Shown one piece after another: positions 8,823-16,334 of a DNA stretch of 64,000 nt. The translations under genes were made by a program, and so were the position numbers. The DNA comes from an uncultured Alphaproteobacteria bacterium (GTDB lineage: Bacteria > Pseudomonadota > Alphaproteobacteria > Rs-D84): the NCBI GenBank assembly GCA_949082785.1, contig CARVLU010000004.1, positions 1 through 64,000 of the forward strand, given 5' to 3'. The notes beneath the pieces are model-generated. The model was not told where the DNA came from and did no database searches. It saw only the letters and a program-made list of their open reading frames with translations. Position 1 is the first letter of the stretch; each line of letters opens with the position of its first letter.

Positions 8823-10350
8823 GATTGGACATATTGTCATTTGAACCCCTGAAAGCCTTGAAAATTGGCGCGATTTCAGGGGTTCTAAATTTTTCTGTTT
8901 TATCATAGGACAACTTGTCTGAAAAACACAAATTTAGAACCATCCGTTTTTTAGAAAGGTCGCCCACCTGCCAAACAGCCAATGGATTGCCTGCAAACTC
9001 CGCCACCAGACTAAAAGCACGTTCAAAGGGCATTATCTCAGTTTTGAACTCTTTGACCTCTGTTGATAAGTATGTTTTTTCGGTGTTCAATTCGTTTATT
9101 TTTTGCTCACACATTTGACGCAGAATGTCGCTGTTTGCTTTACGGAAACTTTCAAATAACCCCGCGATTTCATCGTCTATTTTGCCCATGCGCTGGATTT
9201 TATCGTCCCGGTCGGCACAATGACGGGCTTCATGCTCTTTGTATATTTCCGCGGCCAGTGCACGCCCTAAGGCAATATTATTGTTGCTGGGGGTTATATT
9301 TTTTAACAACGTCTCAAAATCCCTGTGAACAACTGTCGGTTGAATATACATTTTTCGTCTATTTTCGCACTTTGGATTTTGACACTGATAATAGGGATAT
9401 CGTACGCCACCGCGTCCCGTTGAATGACTGCCCGTAAGCGGCCGGCCACAATGTGCGCACAACACATACCCCTTTAACGGAAAGGTCGGGTCATCCTTGT
9501 TATACTGATTCTTTTTCAGCCGGTTAACTTTGCGAAGTCTGTCCTGAACACGTTCAAATAACACTCTATCTATCAATGGCTCAATATGCCACTTTTGCGT
9601 CGGAATATTCCATCTGGGATAGGCGAAAAAGCCGGTATATTTTTCCTCAGTCAACATATCTTTTATCGGGGTTAATTTAACCGTCTTCAGTCCGCACTCG
9701 GTACGTCGCTTATTAACAAAACGCTGAACGTCGGCAATAGTAATAAATACAGCATCGGCGAACCCCTGCACAGCTTCACGTACAATAGATGCTTCGGGCT
9801 CTTTGGCAACCAATACTTTATTGCGACCGTCTTTTTTGAATTCATATCCAAACGGCGGTTGAAATACCCAATAGCCCTGACGGGCACGTTCAATCATTTT
9901 GGCTTTGTTTTTCAATGCATTCTCTTCCCGCCATAATTGACCTTGGGCAGCTTTTACTGTGGCAATAAATCTACCTATGGGCGTATTTTCTAGTATCCCT
10001 TCAACAGTGGCAAGCATATGTCCAACTTGTTCTACCGCCTTGCGAATAACGTTAAAATCCCCAGCCTCTCGTGATAAACGTTCTATGTCATAAAACAACA
10101 GAACATGCGGTTCTTTGAGTTTTAATAGTTTAGCAAGCATTTCATTTAATGCCGGTCTATTTTCCATATCTTTCCCAGATATGCCGCAATCCCGATAAAC
10201 CTCCATAACATCAAGGCCATTACGTGCAGCCCATCGGCGGCACAATTTTTCTTGTGTCTCTATCCCGTGCCCATCGCTTATTTGTCCGGGTGTTGATACT
10301 CGGCAATATATTATGCACTTAGTTGACTTTATTTGCATATAATACCTCAT
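8785..10350 (-). CDS. Large serine recombinase / integrase
   Basis: About 520 residues. The N-terminal resolvase domain has the catalytic serine in IIYCRVSTPGQ (residue ~19) and the ERLSREAGD helix. A recombinase domain follows (~180-290), then a zinc ribbon CAHCGRP..CQNPKC (~315-345) and a Leu/Glu-rich coiled coil (~390-450), the usual order in large serine integrases. The ATG at 10338 (MQIKST) is an alternative start. The last 12 codons, ending GLEPTTY, are antisense to tRNA-Thr, so the C-terminal tail depends on the integration target. Confidence 0.9.
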   Translation of the reverse strand: MRYYMQIKSTKCIIYCRVSTPGQISDGHGIETQEKLCRRWAARNGLDVMEVYRDCGISGKDMENRPALNEMLAKLLKLKEPHVLLFYDIERLSREAGDFNVIRKAVEQVGHMLATVEGILENTPIGRFIATVKAAQGQLWREENALKNKAKMIERARQGYWVFQPPFGYEFKKDGRNKVLVAKEPEASIVREAVQGFADAVFITIADVQRFVNKRRTECGLKTVKLTPIKDMLTEEKYTGFFAYPRWNIPTQKWHIEPLIDRVLFERVQDRLRKVNRLKKNQYNKDDPTFPLKGYVLCAHCGRPLTGSHSTGRGGVRYPYYQCQNPKCENRRKMYIQPTVVHRDFETLLKNITPSNNNIALGRALAAEIYKEHEARHCADRDDKIQRMGKIDDEIAGLFESFRKANSDILRQMCEQKINELNTEKTYLSTEVKEFKTEIMPFERAFSLVAEFAGNPLAVWQVGDLSKKRMVLNLCFSDKLSYDKTEKFRTPEIAPIFKAFRGSNDNMSNLVPVVGLEPTTY

Positions 10351-10474
10351 TAAATATAGAGTTTATCATCATTATCCAATAATCACGCAGTTTTTCTACC
10401 TGCGCATCGGTCATATTTTCGGCCTCTGCACCAAGGTATTTTCGGCACCATTCAACGTCTTTCGTCGTCGCCAT
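10319..10474 (-). CDS. Small protein overlapping the recombinase start
   Basis: 51 codons: starts MATTKDVEWCRKYLG and ends LYANKVN. It reads like a compact helical protein (DAQVEKLRDYWIMMINSIF) and overlaps the recombinase start by about 30 bp in another frame, suggesting translational coupling. It could be an excisionase-like or accessory protein, but no HTH is recognisable and the assignment as coding is moderate. Confidence 0.45.
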   Translation of the reverse strand: MATTKDVEWCRKYLGAEAENMTDAQVEKLRDYWIMMINSIFNEVLYANKVN

Positions 10475-10565
10475 TTTACATACCATTTAGGCTGCGTTTT
10501 GGCTTCGGTGCTTCCGATAATCAAAACATGGTTTCCGTTAATCCGCATTGTGCCGACCTATTTTA

Positions 10566-11387
10566 TTATTTTTTTGTCTGTTTAGTGATACGTGTATAAA
10601 CTACTTGATTATTCCTAACTGTTAAGGTTAGTTTTCCGTTCCCCAGACCCGATATAATGTTATGTAGGCCTTCCTTATTATCAGACTTAACAGAAAATTC
10701 CTTTTCAAGCGTAGGCGACCAATTTTCCCGACCGCCTTCATTTATCAAGCCTATTGTCATTTTATCTACGCCGGTGTCTCTGCGCATATTATATATGACA
10801 TCTGCCTCCTGCTCATCTAATACACATATAATATCTGTGCGCACCGGCAAAGTTTCTTCGGATTTTAATGTTATATGTTGATTAAGAATCTGATTCACAT
10901 TTAACAAAATATACCCCGCAGGCAATAAGTTAAGACGTTTATAATGGCAAAAGTCTTCCATGAGCATAAGATGCGCCGTACCGTCCGGCTCTACCAATAG
11001 ATGTGAATTGCCATAGTTTTTTAAATATATAAAGGCCATAACAATTTCTAATAAGATAATATCTGGCTTATTTTCAAATACACGACTAAACAAGGATTCC
11101 TTCGTTCTACGCAACTTGTCAATTGGCATACCAAAATCCCGTAAGGCAGTTAATATCGCGATATAGCCGATTTCATAAAAAGAATATTTGCGCCACCCTT
11201 TACCGCGTTCGGTACGAACATCATTCAGTAACCCCACACTTTCCCAGTGATTTATTGTTCTGTAAGTATTTTGCGAGTTGCTAATTGAATGGATTCTATC
11301 TTGCAATTCCGCATTTGCGTCAATCCAGCTTGCCGCCTCGCATATATGCAGATATGTTGCATCGCCATAAGCAAAATCAAGAGCCAT
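10566..11387 (-). CDS. MerR-like winged-helix regulator with C-terminal sensor region
   Basis: 273 residues. Residues ~40-100 (TINHWESVGLLNDVRTERGK then WRKYSFYEIGYIAILTALRD and FGMPIDKLRRTKESL) match the MerR-type winged helix plus the start of the dimer helix. The remaining ~170 residues are unrecognised and may bind a ligand or partner. AGGATAG precedes the ATG. Positioned between the recombinase and the divergent structured-RNA/outer-membrane gene, it probably controls island expression. Confidence 0.7.
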   Translation of the reverse strand: MALDFAYGDATYLHICEAASWIDANAELQDRIHSISNSQNTYRTINHWESVGLLNDVRTERGKGWRKYSFYEIGYIAILTALRDFGMPIDKLRRTKESLFSRVFENKPDIILLEIVMAFIYLKNYGNSHLLVEPDGTAHLMLMEDFCHYKRLNLLPAGYILLNVNQILNQHITLKSEETLPVRTDIICVLDEQEADVIYNMRRDTGVDKMTIGLINEGGRENWSPTLEKEFSVKSDNKEGLHNIISGLGNGKLTLTVRNNQVVYTRITKQTKK

Positions 11388-11497
11388 AAGTCACTATCCT
11401 TTTTTATTACCACCTTAATATTATACGCATACGTATAATTTTCAACAAAAAAAGAAATAATAATTGGTTATGCCCAAAATAAGGCTTACAAATGGTA

Positions 11498-11697
11498 TTG
11501 CGTTTTAAGGCTGTTTGACATATAATCCTTGTGCATCGCAAAAGAGATGCCGAGGCATAAAGAACCTCGCGATAGATGGTGCCGGATATGCACCACAAAA
11601 ACATATCCCTGCTTCTGCGGGGAGCTGTTGGCTATACAACAGGGCATCACCCAAAGGCCAACAGGGTCATTCTATCGTGATTTCTTTAACTCCCCGC
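11498..11697 (+). ncRNA. Promoter and structured RNA leader (candidate novel cis-regulatory RNA)
   Basis: TTGCGT (11498-11503), 17 bp, TATAAT (11521-11526) predicts a transcript from ~11533. Hairpins: 11533-11550 GCATC/GATGC; 11551-11569 CGAGG/CCTCG; 11577-11595 TGGTGC/GCACCA; 11606-11623 a 7-bp stem with loop TTCT. CTGTTGGC (11625-11632) can pair with CAACAG (11637-11642) or with GCCAACAG (11657-11664). GCGGGGAG (11617-11624) is fully complementary to CTCCCCGC (11690-11697), competing with the TTCT hairpin. CGATAG (11570-11575) pairs with CTATCG (11672-11677). The leader ends ~30 nt before the ATG of the outer-membrane gene. Confidence 0.55.
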
Positions 11698-11726
11698 GCC
11701 ATCTTTTGCATAAAAAAGGTGGTTAT

Positions 11727-12482
11727 ATGAAAAAAGCAATATTCCCTATAATGATTCTTGGTGTCTGCGTGGCTAATGCGTATGCATCGCCAACCACTTA
11801 CCACAAACCTTATTATACACCTAGCAGTATGGCACAAAAAGCCATAAGGCGAACACCACAACAAAACAGAAGCCCATACCGCGGTTATACACTCAACCCA
11901 AAAGCCCGCACTCTGAAGTCTACAAAATGGTATATTGATTTTGGCTTAGGTGTTGGATATGCAGAAGCGGTCTCAACATTTGACGCCAAAGACTGGTGTA
12001 ATTCTGCGGGTTGCGTCAGTGGCTATTGGGATGCATTTCGCTATCCCGGCAGCAATCAGAAAAGAAATCTGGGTAAGGAAACCCCTATTTTTGCTTCGCT
12101 TAAATTCGCACGTAAGTATGATAAATTCGCTTGGGGCGCATACGGGGATGCCGGGACGCCCGCCCGTGCGCTGGGGCTATTTGCCGAAATTGGCAATCAA
12201 TGGCTTTTTGATTTCGGCATGGGGCTTGGATATAACGATATTTTTAATAAAAACAGCCTAGATATACGTTTAAGCGCAGGCTATGCATTTCAATTATCAG
12301 AACAACTATCGCTCGTATCTACGGTATTTTTTGACTGTCAGCTTGCCGACAATGGCAAAGCGGAAGGCAAAGGATACGACAGCGAAAACGGCAGCCCATG
12401 CTATAACTGCTGGACGAGCGGGACGGAAGTACTCACTTATTATAGCGGGGGTATAAAAGCAACACTTCGGCATAAATTTTAA
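11727..12482 (+). CDS. Outer-membrane beta-barrel protein of the island
   Basis: 251 residues from the ATG at 11727 (AAAGGTGG upstream), giving a signal peptide MKKAIFPIMILGVCVANAYA. Upstream in-frame codons belong to the structured leader, not the protein. Strands such as WYIDFGLGVGYAE, WLFDFGMGLGYNDIF and LDIRLSAGYAF and the end ATLRHKF fit a small barrel. Four Cys near CNSAGC and CYNC. Likely a surface protein carried as cargo; function unknown. Confidence 0.8.
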   Translation: MKKAIFPIMILGVCVANAYASPTTYHKPYYTPSSMAQKAIRRTPQQNRSPYRGYTLNPKARTLKSTKWYIDFGLGVGYAEAVSTFDAKDWCNSAGCVSGYWDAFRYPGSNQKRNLGKETPIFASLKFARKYDKFAWGAYGDAGTPARALGLFAEIGNQWLFDFGMGLGYNDIFNKNSLDIRLSAGYAFQLSEQLSLVSTVFFDCQLADNGKAEGKGYDSENGSPCYNCWTSGTEVLTYYSGGIKATLRHKF

Positions 12483-12523
12483 CCGAAAATTCGCATTATT
12501 ATAATAGGAAAGGAGTAAAAATA

Positions 12524-13042
12524 ATGAAACAGCCAATATTTCTGTTTTTGATTCTGGCTTTAGCGGCCTGTACACAAGTTTATACAGTCGGCCAAGATGA
12601 ATACGAATGTTATATATTTGATGAGTCTTGCATCAATGAAGTAGAAGAAATAAGAAAACAGCGCACGGAAAACCGCAAAAGAATCCTTGAGTTAGAAAAA
12701 TTAAGGCAAGAGCGAGAAGAGCAAGAAGAAAAGGCGCGGCGACAAAGGGAATACCAAGAAACTGAAGCACGGCGTAAAAAATGGGAAAAAGATTATATCA
12801 AATGCGACGATTACCTTAAATATATAAGTGGCTCAGGTTGGTTTGCGGTCGGTTATAGCAATCGCTTGTATGACCGCTGTAAGTATCAAGGACGCTCAAA
12901 TTGTTTCACTAGGGCGCACAATTCGTCGGAATGCGTTAAGCGAGAATGCATGTTTGCACCCGTTTATTACAGTGAATATATGTATCCAGGAAATGCATAC
13001 ATAACCAAAGAACAGTATAAAAAATGTTTTGATGGCCGATAA
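12524..13042 (+). CDS. Lipoprotein with charged coiled coil and Cys-rich C-terminus
   Basis: 172 residues. The signal MKQPIFLFLILALAAC ends in a lipobox (LAAC), so it is likely acylated at Cys16. Residues ~45-95 are a Glu/Arg/Lys-rich helix (LEKLRQEREEQEEKARRQ) that should form a coiled coil. The C-terminal ~75 residues contain several Cys (KCDDYL, RCKYQGRSNC, CVKREC, KCFDGR). GGAAAGGAG precedes the ATG. Follows the outer-membrane protein by 41 bp, probably the same operon. Confidence 0.8.
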   Translation: MKQPIFLFLILALAACTQVYTVGQDEYECYIFDESCINEVEEIRKQRTENRKRILELEKLRQEREEQEEKARRQREYQETEARRKKWEKDYIKCDDYLKYISGSGWFAVGYSNRLYDRCKYQGRSNCFTRAHNSSECVKRECMFAPVYYSEYMYPGNAYITKEQYKKCFDGR

Positions 13043-13110
13043 GTGTCTCAACGTAGCCAATTGCTAATTGTTATCAACAAATAGTATTAACCAAACCAAA
13101 AGGAGAAAAA

Positions 13111-13320
13111 ATGAACGAATATTTATTACAAAGCGCATTATCAAATATGCAGCAGCAGGTAGAAATGTACAAAGCAATGGGCATAATAAGCTTTGTTGCG
13201 ACTGTGTTATCCTGTATATTCCTGTTTGTAATTATGGTATCAATATTAAAACGCAGATTTTACAAAGAAGAAGGCCTTGAACGCTATGGATATGGCAATT
13301 ATGCAGATGATGAAGATTAA
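13111..13320 (+). CDS. Small single-span membrane protein
   Basis: 69 residues with a good AAGGAG site. One hydrophobic segment (ISFVATVLSCIFLFVIMVSI, ~25-45) is followed by a basic stop-transfer KRR and an acidic tail YADDED. Third gene of the island's + strand set after the outer-membrane protein and lipoprotein; an envelope function is likely but unidentified. Confidence 0.65.
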   Translation: MNEYLLQSALSNMQQQVEMYKAMGIISFVATVLSCIFLFVIMVSILKRRFYKEEGLERYGYGNYADDED

Positions 13321-13439
13321 GCTCTGCCATTTGCTTTGATTATCACCATATAAAAAGCACGTCAAGTCAGGCAATTACTGTTTTGACGTTGCTTTTGTAT
13401 GACAGTTTTCGGACAGATGAATGTAATAGATTTTCCTTC

Positions 13440-14816
13440 CTACTTTCTTTTTGGAATTTTTGGGAAAGAAACTACACCATGTTCCGTATTAAAAATAGAA
13501 TCCACACAAGATTTTGCAAAATCTTTATCCCCGGTATCTTTGATATAGGCAGCTATTTTAAACAAATCTACTGTCTTTACTAATGATACCTGATTATTTT
13601 TCGCAATATCTTTACACGCCTTTGTAAAATCTAATGTTCTATCATTTGGCACTTTAAGTCGCATAGGGTTTCCAAACAATACCAACTTTATGGGTTTAGC
13701 TGGGTCAACTTTGGGCTCATCGTAATATTCTCCCTTATTGGTAAGCAATTGGCTTAATTTTGTTTTATCTATATCCTTGTTATCTTTACCCTCGCATTCT
13801 CCGATTAAAACACAATTGCCCATATCTGCCAAATGGTCTATTTCCAAATCTTTTTTATAAAACCGATATTGCTTGGATTTTATACCCAATAAATTTAAGG
13901 CTACATTTACCGCAGTTTCCAAGGGCTTACCCTTACCAAATAATAATTGTTTTAGTACAAACTCTTCCTCTACTTTTTTCTCAATATCCAATCTGTTTTC
14001 TTGAAGATTTTTAATTTTTGCATCTATATTTGATAGTTTTTCATTCAAATCATTTTCAGACTGCGTTTTATATGCATTGTCTGATACCCATTCTGGCGGA
14101 ATTTCAATATTAGCCTCGTTTGAATTATGCAGGTCAGAGGCTAATTTTATAAGAGTTTTCAATTTTTCTTTTGAAGAAGGTGTAAAGTTTCTTCCCTCAA
14201 AATCTTTTTTTAAAGTGGGCTTTGGAATAATTAAAACCTTGCCTTCTTTCTTGCCATATACCCCGTACAATCCCACAGACCGACCGCTTTTAGTCTCTAA
14301 AACAGAATGTAAAAATTTCAACTCGGGAACATTTTCAAAAACGATAGAATAAGATATGTCACGAGATAATGGGATAAGTAAGTTATGAATATTAGATTGT
14401 TTAGGAATAACTGTGTCTCCCTCAAGAGCACTTGTTTTCAAGGTATCCGCCTTGAAAATACTATAAACAGTTTTGTCTATTAGGTTCCAACCATGTGAGG
14501 AAGGATTAAGCTTTTTAGCATATTTAATTTCATTATTTTGGCATGCCCAAACGATAAATGTCTTTCCTGCTTCTAGTGCTAGCTCAACTTCTTTTTCCCA
14601 ATGTTCAAAATAAGCATATGCTTTATTGCTATTAGACTCATCAAGAGTAACTTTTCCATTTTGGAATTCTAACGTTTTAGTAAAATCTAACTCGTCATTT
14701 ATCCGAGATGGGTCAAAAAATATTATATCATAATCATCAAGTGATTTGTTTTTTGTAATTGATATTTCTTCAGCATCTGGTATTTCAAAACCAACCGAGG
14801 CAATTTTTGCAACCAT
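13440..14816 (-). CDS. Coiled-coil protein with C-terminal PD-(D/E)XK-like nuclease domain; possible defence protein
   Basis: 458 residues, strikingly AT-rich. N-terminal ~210 residues: unidentified alpha/beta region (DYDIIFFDPSRI, GKTFIVWACQN). Residues ~245-285: coiled coil (LNEKLSNIDAKIKNLQENRL). C-terminal domain: LLFGKGKPLETAVNVALNLL followed by LEIDHLADMGNCVLIGECEG-K, the D...ExEGK arrangement of restriction-endonuclease-like folds, then a TKLSQLL helix. Standalone proteins of this shape occur in mobile islands and are often suspected of restricting foreign nucleic acid. The nuclease call rests on motif reading only. Confidence 0.55.
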   Translation of the reverse strand: MVAKIASVGFEIPDAEEISITKNKSLDDYDIIFFDPSRINDELDFTKTLEFQNGKVTLDESNSNKAYAYFEHWEKEVELALEAGKTFIVWACQNNEIKYAKKLNPSSHGWNLIDKTVYSIFKADTLKTSALEGDTVIPKQSNIHNLLIPLSRDISYSIVFENVPELKFLHSVLETKSGRSVGLYGVYGKKEGKVLIIPKPTLKKDFEGRNFTPSSKEKLKTLIKLASDLHNSNEANIEIPPEWVSDNAYKTQSENDLNEKLSNIDAKIKNLQENRLDIEKKVEEEFVLKQLLFGKGKPLETAVNVALNLLGIKSKQYRFYKKDLEIDHLADMGNCVLIGECEGKDNKDIDKTKLSQLLTNKGEYYDEPKVDPAKPIKLVLFGNPMRLKVPNDRTLDFTKACKDIAKNNQVSLVKTVDLFKIAAYIKDTGDKDFAKSCVDSIFNTEHGVVSFPKIPKRK

Positions 14817-15118
14817 TTCACAGTACTCCGTATTTTTTTATAAAACATACATAAGTAGAAATGCCCATTTTTTCAAGACCGGAAGGCATTTTTTGTCAGA
14901 TGTTGGTTCGCGGGGCGGAGGTGTTTGTGAAAGCTTCGCCGCGCGCGCCTACCTTGCTTCTATCCCTTAATTTATATCTTATCCTTGTTCTAGTCCCCGT
15001 TGGGGTATTAAACACGGGAAATCCGGGCGATATGCCAAAATTAAGCCGCCTTTGGCAATAATTCCAAAATCCCGGATTCCTGTATTATCTGGGCGGTTTG
15101 GGTGATTTCTTGCATAAA

Positions 15119-15152
15119 TTGGTTCCAACTTCCGTGCATAAGGTGCACCAGA
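15119..15152 (+). repeat. Possible degenerate attachment site (tRNA-Thr 3'-end match)
   Basis: TTGGTTCCAACTTCCG then GCACCAGA resembles TTGGTTCAAGTCCG then GCACCAGA at the tRNA-Thr 3' end (8796-8824), with several mismatches and small gaps. Only the 8-mer GCACCAGA is exact, so chance is possible. Confidence 0.25.
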
Positions 15153-15155
15153 ATT

Positions 15156-15185
15156 AAAACGCACCACACGGTGCGTTTTTTTGTT
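15156..15185 (+). terminator. Intrinsic terminator-like hairpin
   Basis: AACGCACC/GGTGCGTT stem followed by TTTTT; no + strand gene is evident immediately upstream, so it may insulate the island end. Confidence 0.6.
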
Positions 15186-15202
15186 TAACCGGCGCCCAAT
15201 AT

Positions 15203-15236
15203 AAAAAATCCCCCGGTTCGGGGGATTTTGTTAATC
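15203..15236 (-). terminator. Intrinsic terminator for the membrane gene at 15244
   Basis: Minus strand: AATCCCCCG/CGGGGGATT followed by TTTT, just past the gene's stop codon. Confidence 0.8.
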
Positions 15237-15243
15237 GAACGGA

Positions 15244-15861
15244 TTATTTTTTGCGTTTTGTGGCCCCGCGCGCGGTGCGATTTGAATTCGCCTGGCGCTG
15301 GGTGGTCGAACGGCTGTCGCGCCCATCACGACCATCGCGGCCATCACGGCGGTCACGATTATCACGGTCATCGTCGTCGTCATCTTCTTCGTCATCGTCC
15401 GCCCAATCGCGCGATGAATTGCCCAGATAATCCGACGCCTGGGAACCCAACGCCCCCAAAACGTTTTCTACGGTCCGGCGTGCCTTTGGGTGACGGTCGA
15501 TATATTTCTTTGCCCCGACCAGCACCGCCGCCGTAATCAGTTTTTCGATATCCTGGGACGTGGCACGGTTACCGACACGGTCGCTGAAATTGGACGCCAT
15601 GTCTTTGATTGCGGTTTTGGTTTTGTACATCAGCGAATGACGATGGCGCCGCGCGACAAAGATTTCATTAATCCACATCGCCAACAAGAACACCAGTGCC
15701 GGCACCGCAAAGCACCAGATAAAGTATTTCAGCACATGGTCATTACAGAACGCCGCCCCGAACATCGCGTCGCACGTCCGCGGAAAGTGCAGCAGCAACA
15801 CCGCCACAATTTCATACAGCGTAAAGATGGTTAAATAAATTTTAGCTTTTAACATAAACAT
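15244..15861 (-). CDS. Two-span membrane protein with low-complexity acidic/basic tail
   Basis: 205 residues. Two hydrophobic segments (~7-27 and ~46-64, FIWCFAVPALVFLLAMWI) enclose a short loop with two Cys. A helical cytoplasmic region follows, then a tail made of an acidic run (DDDEEDDDDDDRDN) and RDG/RDR repeats and a basic end (ATKRKK). No family recognised. The repeated codons for RDGRDGRDGRD are a possible slippage site. Confidence 0.75.
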   Translation of the reverse strand: MFMLKAKIYLTIFTLYEIVAVLLLHFPRTCDAMFGAAFCNDHVLKYFIWCFAVPALVFLLAMWINEIFVARRHRHSLMYKTKTAIKDMASNFSDRVGNRATSQDIEKLITAAVLVGAKKYIDRHPKARRTVENVLGALGSQASDYLGNSSRDWADDDEEDDDDDDRDNRDRRDGRDGRDGRDSRSTTQRQANSNRTARGATKRKK

Positions 15862-15965
15862 AATTTGTTTCCTCCTTGGCCTGTATTGTCGCGAAAACGC
15901 CCGTCCATGTCATCAGGAACGAATGCCAGTTGTCTTTTTAAAAATAAACCGTGTATAATTCAAGC

Positions 15966-16265
15966 ATGGCAGACCAAATTCAATATTCGATTTCTGATGA
16001 CGGGTTGGGCTTTCATGCGCGATGCGGCGCGGCGCATATTGGTGAAATCACATTTGTGCGCGTGGGCATTGATAAAATGATTATCGACCACACCGGCGTT
16101 GACGACGATTATCGCGGCCGTGATGTGGACCGCGGGCTGGTCGAATGCGTGGTGAATCTGGCCCGGACCCAACGGCGACGCATTTTGTGCATGTGCCCGG
16201 TTGCGCGCGCGGTCTTTGACCGGACACCGGCGTTTGATGATGTTCGCCTGATTCACATGCACTGA
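15966..16265 (+). CDS. GCN5-related N-acetyltransferase-like protein (short COG2388 type)
   Basis: 99 residues from ATG 15966 (MADQIQYS). The pattern IIDHTGVDDDYRGRDVDRGL followed by ILCMCPVARAVFDRTPAF matches the small YidJ/GCN5-like family (HT-V....G.G...LV, then CP-Y/A). These are minimal acyl-CoA-binding folds with unknown substrates. Monocistronic, with a spacer of 69 bp to the next gene. Confidence 0.7.
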   Translation: MADQIQYSISDDGLGFHARCGAAHIGEITFVRVGIDKMIIDHTGVDDDYRGRDVDRGLVECVVNLARTQRRRILCMCPVARAVFDRTPAFDDVRLIHMH

Positions 16266-16334
16266 TAATTTCTGTGGTTGAACCAGATTTGTTTTTGGAT
16301 TAACATGCCCCATGATATACAAAGGGGAAAACAC

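Larger units (their letters stand above)
8823..15152. mobile_element. Integrative island in the 3' end of tRNA-Thr (right end uncertain)
   Basis: A serine recombinase gene abuts the tRNA 3' end, and the following ~6 kb is visibly AT-richer than its surroundings, with unrelated cargo: a MerR-like regulator, a structured RNA plus outer-membrane protein, a lipoprotein, a small membrane protein and a nuclease-like protein. No conjugation, capsid or replication genes are seen, so it would be a small non-self-transmissible element. The right end is placed at a weak match to the tRNA 3' end (GCACCAGA at 15145) and could be anywhere in ~14830-15190. Confidence 0.7.
14817..15243. other. Gene-free stretch at the presumed right end of the island
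   Basis: 427 bp without a convincing gene. Base composition returns to host-like near 14930 (GC-rich AAGCTTCGCCGCGCGCGCC). It holds a weak tRNA-3'-end match at 15119-15152 and two terminators (15156-15185 and 15203-15236). Confidence 0.5.

Noticed and set aside
8715..8906. Frame with DLNQRPTDYKSAALPAELNR
   Set aside because: This is the well-known translation of the antisense of a tRNA gene, not a protein.
10411..10548. 45-codon minus-strand frame before the small island gene (MRINGNHVLIIGSTEAK..)
   Set aside because: Its second half overlaps the better small gene in another frame and has no clear ribosome site; kept only as a weak possibility.
11529..11726. Upstream extension of the island outer-membrane protein
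   Set aside because: It lies in the structured leader; the ATG at 11727 gives a clean signal peptide and has a ribosome site.
14979..15167. 62-codon minus-strand frame at the island right end
   Set aside because: It crosses the putative attachment site and shows no protein-like composition.
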